Of a stretch of 64,000 nucleotides of DNA, positions 25,586 through 32,896 are shown one piece after another (position 1 is the first letter of the stretch; the number at the start of each line of letters is the position of its first letter). The position numbers and the translations under genes are program-made. The notes under the pieces are model-generated. The model saw only the letters and a list, made by a program, of their open reading frames with translations. It made no database searches and was not told the DNA's origin. The stretch comes from Mycolicibacterium cosmeticum (GTDB taxonomy: Bacteria > Actinomycetota > Actinomycetes > Mycobacteriales > Mycobacteriaceae): NCBI GenBank assembly GCA_016197365.1, contig JACPVS010000002.1, positions 149,727 to 213,726 of the forward strand. Reading direction: 5' to 3'.

Positions 25586-25634
25586 GCCAGTTGTTGCACG
25601 TGCTTCGCGAGAAGCCGTGCTACAACTGGCTTTT
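25586..25634 (+). terminator. Intrinsic terminator after cyp136
   Basis: GCCAGTTGTtGCACG (25586-25600) and CGTGCtACAACTGGC (25616-25630) pair over 14 of 15 positions around a 15-nt loop, followed by TTTT. It also lies at the end of the convergent LeuA-domain gene and may serve both directions. Confidence 0.85.
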
Positions 25635-25640
25635 CGGCGT

Positions 25641-26033
25641 CTAAGCGAGCCGGTTGGCGCAGGCGGTGAACGCCCGCAGCGCCGACTGTGTGGGGGACTC
25701 CGACCAGCCGATGGCCCATTCGGTGCGCACCCCGTCGGTGCCACGGATGAAGGTCGCGGTCTGCCCGCCGGCCCGCAACTGGTGGAAGTTCAGCATCTCG
25801 ACGGCGAAACCCTGCTCGTAGAGCAGCGCTGTCAGCGCGGCGAGCGGGCCCGGCGCGGCGGCCAGCGACGCGGCCGTCTGCTCGTCCAGGCTCAGCGGAC
25901 CGGTGCTTGAGAACGTCGCGGCAACGTCGTCCCAGGACATGTCGCCGGCCAGTTCACGCAGGCCGCGCGGCAGCGGGATGTCGAAGAAGTCGGCGAAACG
26001 AGGGCCGGTGAGAGTGGGGGTGAGGGTGCTCAT
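25641..26033 (-). CDS. Stand-alone 2-isopropylmalate synthase regulatory (LeuA dimer)-like domain
   Basis: A 130-residue protein without a catalytic TIM barrel. The segment from about residue 58 (GPLAALTALLYEQGFAVEML) through FHQL...WAIGWSESPTQSAL to RAFTACANRL follows the pattern of the C-terminal leucine-binding domain of LeuA (GPLDAL...GF.V..L.YHE...W.VG......ASL.A..SA.NR). It could bind leucine or a related acid and modulate LeuA-family enzymes, or be a free-standing sensor. It is preceded by a Val-codon leader peptide and alternative hairpins (26062-26150), strengthening the branched-chain amino-acid link. GAAAG precedes ATG at 26033. No other catalytic motif is visible. Confidence 0.65.
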   Translation of the reverse strand: MSTLTPTLTGPRFADFFDIPLPRGLRELAGDMSWDDVAATFSSTGPLSLDEQTAASLAAAPGPLAALTALLYEQGFAVEMLNFHQLRAGGQTATFIRGTDGVRTEWAIGWSESPTQSALRAFTACANRLA

Positions 26034-26061
26034 GATGTCGGTCTTTCGGCTCAGAAGAGGC

Positions 26062-26135
26062 GACCGACGGGTAGTAGCGTCCGACCCACAGCGGGGGGTC
26101 GGTCCGGATCAGACCCCGCTGGGGATGGCTACTAC
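26062..26135 (-). promoter_or_regulatory. Candidate attenuator (alternative RNA pairings)
   Basis: In the transcript, the tandem Val codons plus following GC (26128-26135, GTAGTAGC) are exactly complementary to GCTACTAC at 26071-26078. CAGCGGGG (26114-26121) pairs with CCCCGCTG (26089-26096), CCGACCC (26096-26102) pairs with GGGTCGG (26081-26087), and GACCGAC (26098-26104) pairs with GTCGGTC (26062-26068). These pairings exclude one another, as in amino-acid attenuators. No U-run is present, so control could be on translation or through Rho. Confidence 0.6.
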
Positions 26136-26150
26136 GACGTTGCGATGCAC
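26109..26150 (-). CDS. Leader peptide with tandem valine codons
   Basis: A 13-codon reading frame, MHRNVVVAIPSGV, starting with GTG at 26150 and ending in TGA. Three consecutive Val codons (GTC GTA GTA) and a following Ile codon resemble branched-chain amino-acid leader peptides. TAGCCT lies 7 nt upstream, so it would be translated from a leaderless mRNA 5' end. The start of the LeuA-domain gene is 75 nt downstream of its stop. Ribosome stalling at the Val codons would free the downstream segments for alternative pairing. Confidence 0.6.
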   Translation of the reverse strand: MHRNVVVAIPSGV

Positions 26151-26157
26151 GTCCGCG

Positions 26158-26163
26158 AGGCTA
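26158..26163 (-). promoter_or_regulatory. -10 element of the leader-peptide transcript
   Basis: On the minus strand TAGCCT lies 7 nt before GTG at 26150, placing the transcription start at the first base of the leader peptide. It is 30 nt beyond the stop of the upstream Fic gene, so the leader/LeuA-domain unit has its own promoter. Confidence 0.5.
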
Positions 26164-26192
26164 GCGGCTACCCCGCGGTCTCTGCAACCCGT

Positions 26193-26972
26193 TTAGCCGA
26201 GCGCGCGCACCAGCAGTGGGATGAAGGGCCGGTGGTTGGCCTGGCCGTCGCGACGGAACGGCATGCTGTCCGCCGAGGCGCTGTACCAGTCGGCGCGGGT
26301 GAGGCCCGACAGGTCGAGTGGATACCCGCACAGCGCCGACACGGTGTGCAGCAGCAGCGTCCCGGTGCGGCCGTTGCCTTCCCGGAACGGGTGTATCTGG
26401 TTGTAGTCGGCGTACAACCGCGACAGTTCATAGGCCAGCGCGGGCGCATCGGCGGGCCGGTCGGCCGCCACCCGGCGGGCGTGCCCGGTGACAGCGTCCA
26501 TCTGCGGCGCGATGTCGGCCTGCCATCCGAATGCCGCGCCGCCGCGCCGCAGTTCGGTGACCCGGTACTCCCCCGCCCAGGCATACACATCGGCGAACAC
26601 CTGCTGGTGGATCACCCGGGCGTCCAGATCGGCGGCACCCACCAGCCCGGCGCCGATCCGCTGCTGCCACGCGAGCATGCGGCCCGCGGTCGCGACAAAT
26701 TCCAGCTCGGTCAGCGCCGCCTGCTCAACGAGCCCGAAGTTGTTGCGTAACAATGTCGTTCCGGGAATCAGATAGGGAACGCGGCGGCGCAGCACCCACC
26801 GGCGCGCAGGCGGCGCCGCGGGTGGGTACCGAGCGCGGTAGCCGGCCAGATACTCCCCGAACGTCAGTTCCGCGCGCCCCAGCCTGCCCAGGTCGTCGAG
26901 TTGTTCGGCGGTGGGCCCCCACCCCTCCAGCCGCGCAGCGGCGACGGTCTGGCGCACCGCGCCGGCTGTCAC
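26193..26972 (-). CDS. Fic-domain protein with N-terminal VbhA-like segment
   Basis: A 259-residue Fic protein, predicted to transfer AMP or another nucleotide moiety to a target hydroxyl. The complete active-site loop HPFREGNGRTG occupies residues 194-204. Residues about 7-49 (TVAAARLEGWGPTAEQLDDL onward) resemble VbhA-type antitoxins fused ahead of the Fic core; the inhibitory (S/T)xxxE(G/N) motif appears as A-A-R-L-E-G with Ala at the Ser/Thr position. GTG at 26972 shares one base with the stop of the preceding nucleotidyltransferase-like gene, so the two are translationally coupled. Confidence 0.85.
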   Translation of the reverse strand: MTAGAVRQTVAAARLEGWGPTAEQLDDLGRLGRAELTFGEYLAGYRARYPPAAPPARRWVLRRRVPYLIPGTTLLRNNFGLVEQAALTELEFVATAGRMLAWQQRIGAGLVGAADLDARVIHQQVFADVYAWAGEYRVTELRRGGAAFGWQADIAPQMDAVTGHARRVAADRPADAPALAYELSRLYADYNQIHPFREGNGRTGTLLLHTVSALCGYPLDLSGLTRADWYSASADSMPFRRDGQANHRPFIPLLVRALG

Positions 26973-28030
26973 TACCGGTACGCCGAGGTAGAGGCCAGGA
27001 AGGTGAGCTTGCGGCTGATGCCCGCCACCTCGCGGTGCACGCCCCGCAACCCGGCGCGCTCATGCGGGGCGATGTCGGTCAGCGCGATGACGTCCGAGAC
27101 CGGCCTGCCCTGCAGCCACGGCCCGGTCCGCATGCGCCAGCGGAATCGGGTCAACCACAGGAAACACTCGTTCAGGGTCGAAACATCTTCGGAATCAAGG
27201 ATATCGGCGGCCCCGGCCGCGTCGAGGCGGCCAAGGGTGGACACCGTCACCGAGCCCGCCGACAGCCCGGCCCAGCGGGCGATCTTGACCACCGGATCCA
27301 CCATCGCGAGCTTCATGTCGACCGTGTCGGCGTGCCGGGCGAAGATGCGCAGCCGCGACGGGAAGCCGGCCCGCAGGGTGGTGGCGTCGTCGAGCATCGC
27401 CTTGCGCACCGGATAGTGCCGTCCCACCGCGGCGACGGTGGCAGCGCGAAGGACGTCCGCGCCGCCCGGCGCCAGCCCGGCCGCGTCGGCCACCAGTCCG
27501 GTCATCACCACGCCCCGGTCTTCGCGAGGATCGGCGGACCAGCGTTCGATGCCCTCGGTCCAACTCTGCATCCGGCGGCAGAACCGCGGCCGGCTGCCCA
27601 GCACCCCGTTGCCGTCCCCCTGCACGCCGCACCGCTCCAGCAGGGCGTGTACGTCGGCGGCCCGTGCCATCAGGGCCGCCTTGCGCTCCTCGGACACGCT
27701 GTCGGCCAGGGCGACCATGGTCTCGACGTCCGAGCCGGGCGCCGCCTCGCCGCGCGCCACACTGCCGGAGACGAACCAGCTCGATTCACGTTCGTCATCG
27801 CCGGGCGTCAGTGCCACGGCGGCGGCGACGCCGTGGCGCAGGATCTCCGACCAGCCCGCCGCCAATGCCTGCGCTGGCGTGTGCGCCGCCAGTTCCTCGG
27901 TGACCGCGAGTTTGGCCCGCTCGACTCCGGCGCGCAGATCCGTCTCATCGCTGGCAGCATCGATGACTGCGAGGGCTGCGGCGATGCCGCGTCCGGAGGG
28001 GCTGTCGGGAGGCACGGAATTGATTGTCAC
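26972..28030 (-). CDS. DUF294-type nucleotidyltransferase-like protein
   Basis: A 352-residue protein with a nucleotidyltransferase motif SGSVARGEAAPGSDVETMVA (GS-x-A-R-G-E...SD-x-E, where the second carboxylate is Glu instead of the usual Asp) and an all-helical C-terminal half similar to DUF294_C. No CBS or cyclic-nucleotide domain is attached. CAGGGAG precedes GTG at 28030. It is directly upstream of and coupled to the Fic gene. Related GlnD/GlnE-type enzymes uridylylate or adenylylate proteins, so two nucleotidyl-transfer folds share this operon. Function unknown. Confidence 0.7.
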   Translation of the reverse strand: MTINSVPPDSPSGRGIAAALAVIDAASDETDLRAGVERAKLAVTEELAAHTPAQALAAGWSEILRHGVAAAVALTPGDDERESSWFVSGSVARGEAAPGSDVETMVALADSVSEERKAALMARAADVHALLERCGVQGDGNGVLGSRPRFCRRMQSWTEGIERWSADPREDRGVVMTGLVADAAGLAPGGADVLRAATVAAVGRHYPVRKAMLDDATTLRAGFPSRLRIFARHADTVDMKLAMVDPVVKIARWAGLSAGSVTVSTLGRLDAAGAADILDSEDVSTLNECFLWLTRFRWRMRTGPWLQGRPVSDVIALTDIAPHERAGLRGVHREVAGISRKLTFLASTSAYR

Positions 28031-28102
28031 TCGCACGCTCCCTGGGCGCAGGTCACACAAATGTGACAGTTCCGAAATGCGGGAAACAAAAACACACGCT
28101 AA

Positions 28103-28122
28103 TTTCTATCGCACGATAGTTA
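28103..28122. promoter_or_regulatory. AmtR-like nitrogen-control box
   Basis: TTTCTAT-CGCACG-ATAGTTA fits the AmtR consensus tttCTAT-N6-AtAG-at/aA known from Corynebacterium, and the core CTATCG-CA-CGATAG is a perfect palindrome. It lies 24-43 nt before the permease start, over the expected promoter, so repression under nitrogen excess is likely. Confidence 0.6.
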
Positions 28123-28145
28123 TTACCACCACCCAGGAGCACCCC

Positions 28146-29681
28146 ATGACCGCCCCCTTCGACCCGGCGATCTCCTCACAGGAGGACGCCGCCACCCTCG
28201 AGGAGCTCGGGTATACGCAGGAACTGCACCGGGGCATCGGCGGTTACGCCGCCTTCGCCGCCGGCTTTTCCTTCGTCTCGATCCTCACCACCGTCTTCGC
28301 CTTCTTCCCGCTCGGCTTCGCCCTCGGCGGCCCCGCTTTCTTCTTCACCTGGCCGATCGTGTTCATCTGTCAGTTCTGCGTCTGCCTGGTCTTCGCCGAA
28401 CTGTCCGGCAAGTTCCCCGTGGCGGGTGCCATCTATCAGTGGTCCCGGCGCCTGGCCGGTAACGCCGTCGGCTGGTTCGCCGGCTGGTTCATGCTGATCG
28501 GCTACATCGTGTCCATCGCGGCGCTGGCGATCGCCATGCAGACCGTGCTTCCCCCGATCTGGAGTGGCTTCCAGGTCGTCGGCACCGACATGGATCCGCT
28601 GTCGGTGGACGGCGCCACCAACGGCATCATCCTGGGCAGCATCACCATCGTCCTGTGCACCATCATCAGCGCCGCCGGAGTGCGGTTCATGGCGCGCATC
28701 ACGGTCACCGGCGTGACGCTGGAGATCATCGGCGTCTTCCTCATCATCGGTGCGATGTTCTGGAACGCCGAGCGCACCCCGGTGCAGGCGGTGGTCGACA
28801 CCGGCGGTCACGGCAGCGGCCTGGGCTACCTGCCCGCCTTCCTGGCCTCCATGCTGATGGCCGCCTACGTGATGTACGGATTCGACAGTGCCGCAGAGCT
28901 TTCCGAAGAGACCAGGGATCCACGGCGGACCGCTCCCAAGGCCATCGTCAACGCCCTGCTGGTGTCCTTCCTCGGTGGCGGCCTGATGATCGTGGCGGCA
29001 CTCATGTCGGCACCCGAACTGGGTGACGACCTGGCCACCGGCGGCATGGCCTGGGTCATCGAGAGCCAACTGGACACCTGGCTGGGCAAGACGCTGCTGG
29101 GCCTGGTCGCGGTCGCGATGTTCTCCGCCACGCTGGCTATCCAGGCCTCGGCCTCACGGGTGATGTTCTCGATGGCCCGCGACAACCGGCTGCCGTTCGG
29201 CAAGCTCCTGGCCAAGGTGAACAAGCGCACCGGCACCCCGGTCATCACCGGCATCGCGGTGTCCACGCTGGCCATCGGCGTGCTGCTGGTCAACCTGGGC
29301 CAGGCCAGTGTGTTCCTGGCCATCGCGTCGGTGTCGGTGGTCATCGTCTACCTGGCCTACCTGATGGTGACGGTGCCCGCGCTGGTGCACCGGCTCCGCG
29401 GGACCAGCCTCTCGCACGGAAAGCCCGTCATGGACCTGGGCAGGTGGGGCATCCCGGTCAACCTCGTCGCGGTGGTCATGGGCGGCCTGCTGGTCGTCAA
29501 CATCGGCTGGCCGCGACAGGAGGTCTACAACCCGGCGGGCGATTCGTGGTTCCTGCAGTACTTCGCGGTGATCTTCGTCGCACTGACCCTGGTCGTGGGC
29601 TTCGTCGCCTACCGCGTCGTCAAGGACCGCGACGGCGCTCCCGACCCAGTTGACGCCCTGGTTTCGCCCAAGAAGAAGTAG
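28146..29681 (+). CDS. APC-family amino acid / polyamine permease
   Basis: A 511-residue permease with about 12 membrane helices. The N-terminal LHRGIGGYAAFAAGFSFVSI and the FPVAGAIYQWSRRLAG loop are typical of the GABA/amino-acid permease branch (GabP/YjeH-like amino acid:cation transporters), and SAAELSEETRDPRRTAPKAI is the conserved cytoplasmic loop. AGGAG lies 7 nt before ATG at 28146. The AmtR-like box upstream suggests use of the substrate as a nitrogen source. The Pro-rich KKK C-terminus is cytoplasmic. Confidence 0.88.
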   Translation: MTAPFDPAISSQEDAATLEELGYTQELHRGIGGYAAFAAGFSFVSILTTVFAFFPLGFALGGPAFFFTWPIVFICQFCVCLVFAELSGKFPVAGAIYQWSRRLAGNAVGWFAGWFMLIGYIVSIAALAIAMQTVLPPIWSGFQVVGTDMDPLSVDGATNGIILGSITIVLCTIISAAGVRFMARITVTGVTLEIIGVFLIIGAMFWNAERTPVQAVVDTGGHGSGLGYLPAFLASMLMAAYVMYGFDSAAELSEETRDPRRTAPKAIVNALLVSFLGGGLMIVAALMSAPELGDDLATGGMAWVIESQLDTWLGKTLLGLVAVAMFSATLAIQASASRVMFSMARDNRLPFGKLLAKVNKRTGTPVITGIAVSTLAIGVLLVNLGQASVFLAIASVSVVIVYLAYLMVTVPALVHRLRGTSLSHGKPVMDLGRWGIPVNLVAVVMGGLLVVNIGWPRQEVYNPAGDSWFLQYFAVIFVALTLVVGFVAYRVVKDRDGAPDPVDALVSPKKK

Positions 29682-29761
29682 TACGCGGGCACCGAGATCC
29701 CACCTCCGCGACCCGGGGGCGGGATTCCTGCCCGGACGGCTCGCTGCGCCAGGATGGGCCG

Positions 29762-30511
29762 GTGATGTGGTCGGAGATGCTGCTCCTGGTCGCCGCCGGC
29801 ATCGGCGGCGGCCTCGCCGGCAGCATCGCCGGGCTGGCGTCGGTGTCCACCTATCCGGCGCTGCTGCTCGTCGGGCTGCCGCCGGTGGCCGCGAACGTCA
29901 CCAACACCGTCGCCTTGGTGTTCAACGGCGTCGGATCGGTGTGGGGGTCGTTGCCCGAACTCAAGGGCCAGGGCGCCAAGCTGCGCCGGATGGTGCCCCT
30001 GGCCGCGCTCGGCGGCGCGGCCGGCGCTGCGCTGCTGCTGTCGATTCCCGCCGAAGGTTTCGAGAACGTGGTGCCGGTGCTCCTGGCAGCGTCCTCGGTG
30101 GCGATCGCCCTGCCGATCCGCAACGACGCCGATCGGCCCCGCAGCACCAGACACCGTGTGCTACAAGGACTTCTCGTATTGGCGATCTGCGTCTACGGCG
30201 GATTCTTCGGGGCCGCGGCCGGGGTGCTCCTGCTGGCCATGTTCCTGCGCACCGGCAGTCCCAGCCTGGCCGACGCCAACTCCACCAAGAACGTGGTGCT
30301 CGGCATCGCCAACGGGGTGGCGGCGCTCGGTTTCGTCCTGTTCGCCCCTGTGAGTTGGGCCGCCGTCGTCCCGCTGGGGCTGGGCTGCCTGATCGGCTCG
30401 CGGCTGGGGCCGGTGGTGGTCCGCCACGCCCCGGCGACCCCCCTGCGCCTGCTCATCGCGGTCGCCGGGCTGGGCCTGGCCGTCAAGCTCGGACTGGACA
30501 CCTATCGATGA
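29762..30511 (+). CDS. TauE/SafE-family sulfite exporter-like permease
   Basis: A 249-residue, about eight-helix TauE/SafE protein. The paired signatures are visible: GGLAGSIAGLASVSTYPALLLVGLPPVAAN in the first half and YGGFFGAAAGVLLLAMFLRTG with NSTKNVVLGIANG in the second. Members export sulfite, sulfoacetate or other organic anions. GTG at 29762 is immediately followed by ATG at 29765; CAGGAT 6 nt before the GTG could be a leaderless -10. It follows the permease by 80 nt. Confidence 0.85.
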   Translation: MMWSEMLLLVAAGIGGGLAGSIAGLASVSTYPALLLVGLPPVAANVTNTVALVFNGVGSVWGSLPELKGQGAKLRRMVPLAALGGAAGAALLLSIPAEGFENVVPVLLAASSVAIALPIRNDADRPRSTRHRVLQGLLVLAICVYGGFFGAAAGVLLLAMFLRTGSPSLADANSTKNVVLGIANGVAALGFVLFAPVSWAAVVPLGLGCLIGSRLGPVVVRHAPATPLRLLIAVAGLGLAVKLGLDTYR

Positions 30512-30526
30512 GACGCGTGACCGCGG

Positions 30527-31882
30527 TCAGTGCTGGTACTCCGTGCATGCCTCGGCACCGTTGATGACGCCTTCGCGGAACGCGCGCACCCGGTCGAATC
30601 CCGCACCCTGACGGTCGGCATCCTCGTCGCCGCGGAACACGAGCAGCGCCTTGATCCCCTCATCGAGGTCGCCCGGCGAGATGGACCAGGTGCTGGTCTC
30701 CTCACGATTGTGCAGGATGACGCTGGCGGTGTAGGCACCGGCGAAGCAGTCGCCCCGCGCGGTCGATGTCTTCACATCGGAGTCGTCACCCAGTCGGGTC
30801 AGGGCCGCCAGCCCGTACTGGGTGGCCAGCAGCGTGGCCACCGCGTAGTCGCCGCCCTGGTCGTACACCCGCGGCATCGTCTGCTTGTCGTCCCAGCCGA
30901 TGTAATCGTCTGGCACGCAGTAGAACAGCGAGAAGCCTTCGGTGGATTGGTCACCGCAGTTCGGCGGGCTGGATGGGTCGAACGGCTCCAGTCCGTGCAC
31001 CGGCGGCCACTCCTTCCCGTTGGAGATCTCCGGATACACGTGGGTCCAGTAGTCCTCCAGGTCATACGGCACACCGTTGGTGATGGACTCGTAGGGGGCG
31101 TCGCCGCCGCGGGCGGCGTCCTCGGGGTCGGCGAACGGCAGCGCCAGCACCATCGGGTCGTCGTCGCGGTAGTCCTTGCACCGCGGCAGGCCGTTGTCGA
31201 AACCGTCCTGGAAGGCGCCGACGCGGTCGAATCCGCTGCCGTGCGCGGACGGGTCGAGTTTGTCGGTGCCCACCGGGTCACGCAGATCCAGGATGCCGGC
31301 CAGCGCGGTGTCCAGTTCCCCGCTGGTCACCTCGAAGACCTTGTCGTCCTTGGCATGCCGGGCCCAGGCACCGGCGAAGCAGTCCGCCTGCAGTTCCCTG
31401 GTGACGGTCCGCGCGGTGAAGTTCGACCGCGCCTGCACCGCGTGCCCCCACTCGTGGGCCATCACCACCGGGATGACGAAATCGCCGTATTTGGACTGCA
31501 GGTCGGGGAACAAGCCGGTCGAATCCCAGGCGACGACGTCCTTGGAGCCGCAGTAGAAGGCGTTGCCCGCGACGTCTTCGGGGCCGGCGGCGCACGGCGG
31601 CGTCTCTCCCGAGGACGGGTCCACCGCGAAGAACCCGCCCGCGACGGGTTCGTAATCCTTGCCGTACAGGTCGGGGAATTCCTTGCCCCAAAACGACTGT
31701 AGGTCGGCGATGGCCTCGACGGCCAGCTGATTCAGCGGACCCGACGCATCACCCTGCACCTTGATCCCGCTGGTGTCGGGCTTGACGGCCATCGCCGAGG
31801 ATTTGGGGATCTCGACCTTGGGACCGCCGCAGGCGGCCACCATCACGACCGCGGCGCACGCCGCGGCGATTCGCTTGAGCAT
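30527..31882 (-). CDS. Zinc metallopeptidase lipoprotein (YpfJ/neutral zincin type)
   Basis: A 451-residue exported zincin. The signal peptide ends with lipobox VAAC (Cys18). HEWGH (residues 143-147) binds zinc with a glutamate in the RELQADCFAGAWARH segment downstream. A second RGDCFAGAY segment near the C-terminus echoes the first, suggesting an internal duplication of the neutral-zinc-metallopeptidase fold. ATG at 31882 follows a leaderless -10 (TACTGT, 6 nt). It converges on the TauE gene. Substrate unknown; probably envelope proteins. Confidence 0.82.
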   Translation of the reverse strand: MLKRIAAACAAVVMVAACGGPKVEIPKSSAMAVKPDTSGIKVQGDASGPLNQLAVEAIADLQSFWGKEFPDLYGKDYEPVAGGFFAVDPSSGETPPCAAGPEDVAGNAFYCGSKDVVAWDSTGLFPDLQSKYGDFVIPVVMAHEWGHAVQARSNFTARTVTRELQADCFAGAWARHAKDDKVFEVTSGELDTALAGILDLRDPVGTDKLDPSAHGSGFDRVGAFQDGFDNGLPRCKDYRDDDPMVLALPFADPEDAARGGDAPYESITNGVPYDLEDYWTHVYPEISNGKEWPPVHGLEPFDPSSPPNCGDQSTEGFSLFYCVPDDYIGWDDKQTMPRVYDQGGDYAVATLLATQYGLAALTRLGDDSDVKTSTARGDCFAGAYTASVILHNREETSTWSISPGDLDEGIKALLVFRGDEDADRQGAGFDRVRAFREGVINGAEACTEYQH

Positions 31883-31888
31883 GGGCAA

Positions 31889-31894
31889 ACAGTA
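31889..31894 (-). promoter_or_regulatory. -10 element of a leaderless promoter (metallopeptidase)
   Basis: TACTGT on the minus strand lies 6 nt before ATG at 31882. No ribosome-binding site is present, which also favours this ATG over a GTG two codons upstream. Confidence 0.5.
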
Positions 31895-32001
31895 GTGCGC
31901 ATGCTTGGAATCGGCTTGGAAATCAGTGAGCTGCCGCTATGCGTCAGCCGGCGCGATCGGAGGCCGCATCGGCAACCGATCACGCCGGCTTCGGCAGACG
32001 T

Positions 32002-32769
32002 TTACTTCGGGGCGAACCGCTGGCCGGCGTCCAGTCGCACGCACTGCCCGTTGAGCATCGGGTTCTCGACGATCGCCACCGCGAGTTTGGCGTACTCCTC
32101 GGGCTTGCCGAGGCGCTTCGGGAAGGCCGCGTCCTTGGTCAGCACGGCGGCGAACTCATCCGGGATGCCCTCGGTCAGTCCGGTCGCGAACAGGCTCGGC
32201 GCGATGGCCAAGGCGCGAATACCCAAGCTGCCGAGATCTCTTGCCATGGTCAGGCACATGCCGGCGATGGCGGCCTTGGACGCCGTGTAGGCGATCTGGC
32301 CGATCTGGCCTTCGAACGCGGCGATGGACGCCGTGTTGATGATGACGCCGCGCTCCTCGGCCTCCTCATCCACCGGATCGTTCTTGCTCATGTGCCACGC
32401 CGACAAGCGGCTGATGTTGAAGGTGCCGATGAGGTTGAGGTCGATCGATTTGCGGAACGACTCCAGGCTGTGCGGACCGTCCTTCTTGACCGTGCGCTCA
32501 CCGATACCGCCGCCGGCGGTGGTGACGGCGATGTGCAGCCCGCCCAGGTCGGCGACGGCCGCCTCGAGAACCTTCTCCGTGCCGTCGAAGTCGGTGATGT
32601 CCACCTCGTGGAACGCGCCGCCGATCTCCTGGGCGACGTCCTTACCCTTCGACTGCGGCCGGTCCAGGATGGCGACGCTGGCCCCCCGCTTGGCCAGCGC
32701 CTCCGCGGTGGCGCGGCCGAAGCCGGATGCCCCGCCGACGACGATGGCCTTCTTGCCCGAGATCTCCAT
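32002..32769 (-). CDS. SDR, 3-hydroxyacyl-CoA dehydrogenase type 2-like
   Basis: A 255-residue short-chain dehydrogenase. Rossmann motif VVGGASGFGRAT, the VTTAGGG strand in place of NNAG, and YTASKAA catalytic site are visible; NTASIAAFEGQIGQIAYTASK closely follows the HSD10/type-2 hydroxyacyl-CoA dehydrogenase branch. It probably oxidises 3-hydroxyacyl-CoA in beta-oxidation of fatty, branched or sterol-derived acids. AAAGGGAG precedes ATG at 32769. It stands alone, divergent from the molybdopterin oxidoreductase. Confidence 0.87.
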   Translation of the reverse strand: MEISGKKAIVVGGASGFGRATAEALAKRGASVAILDRPQSKGKDVAQEIGGAFHEVDITDFDGTEKVLEAAVADLGGLHIAVTTAGGGIGERTVKKDGPHSLESFRKSIDLNLIGTFNISRLSAWHMSKNDPVDEEAEERGVIINTASIAAFEGQIGQIAYTASKAAIAGMCLTMARDLGSLGIRALAIAPSLFATGLTEGIPDEFAAVLTKDAAFPKRLGKPEEYAKLAVAIVENPMLNGQCVRLDAGQRFAPK

Positions 32770-32884
32770 CTAGCTCCCTTTCACGGTGGTGCGTTCACGG
32801 TGTCAGTTTCCACAATCGGGTCAGACTGTAACGCCGACCTTCCCGCGACACTTTACGGTAAGCCTTTCGGGGACTCCGCTCGGC

Positions 32885-32890
32885 TAGCGT
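32885..32890 (+). promoter_or_regulatory. -10 element of a leaderless promoter (molybdopterin oxidoreductase)
   Basis: TAGCGT lies 6 nt before GTG at 32897 with no ribosome-binding site, the same hexamer and spacing as before the MFS gene at 2677. Confidence 0.55.
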
Positions 32891-32896
32891 GGATCT

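Noticed and set aside
26753..28066. Plus-strand 437-codon open frame opposite the Fic and nucleotidyltransferase-like genes
   Set aside because: Repetitive Arg/Pro/Gly composition and no motifs; the minus strand has HPFREGNGRTG and the GSxARGE motif in coupled genes.
29682..29761. Hairpin after the amino-acid permease
   Set aside because: ATCCC/GGGAT arms are short and interrupted, with no T-run; not strong enough to call a terminator.
32811..32860. AGACTGTAAC and TTTACGGTAA as a sixth cluster operator
   Set aside because: Only isolated half-site similarity with wrong spacing; no palindrome of the 8-3-8 form.
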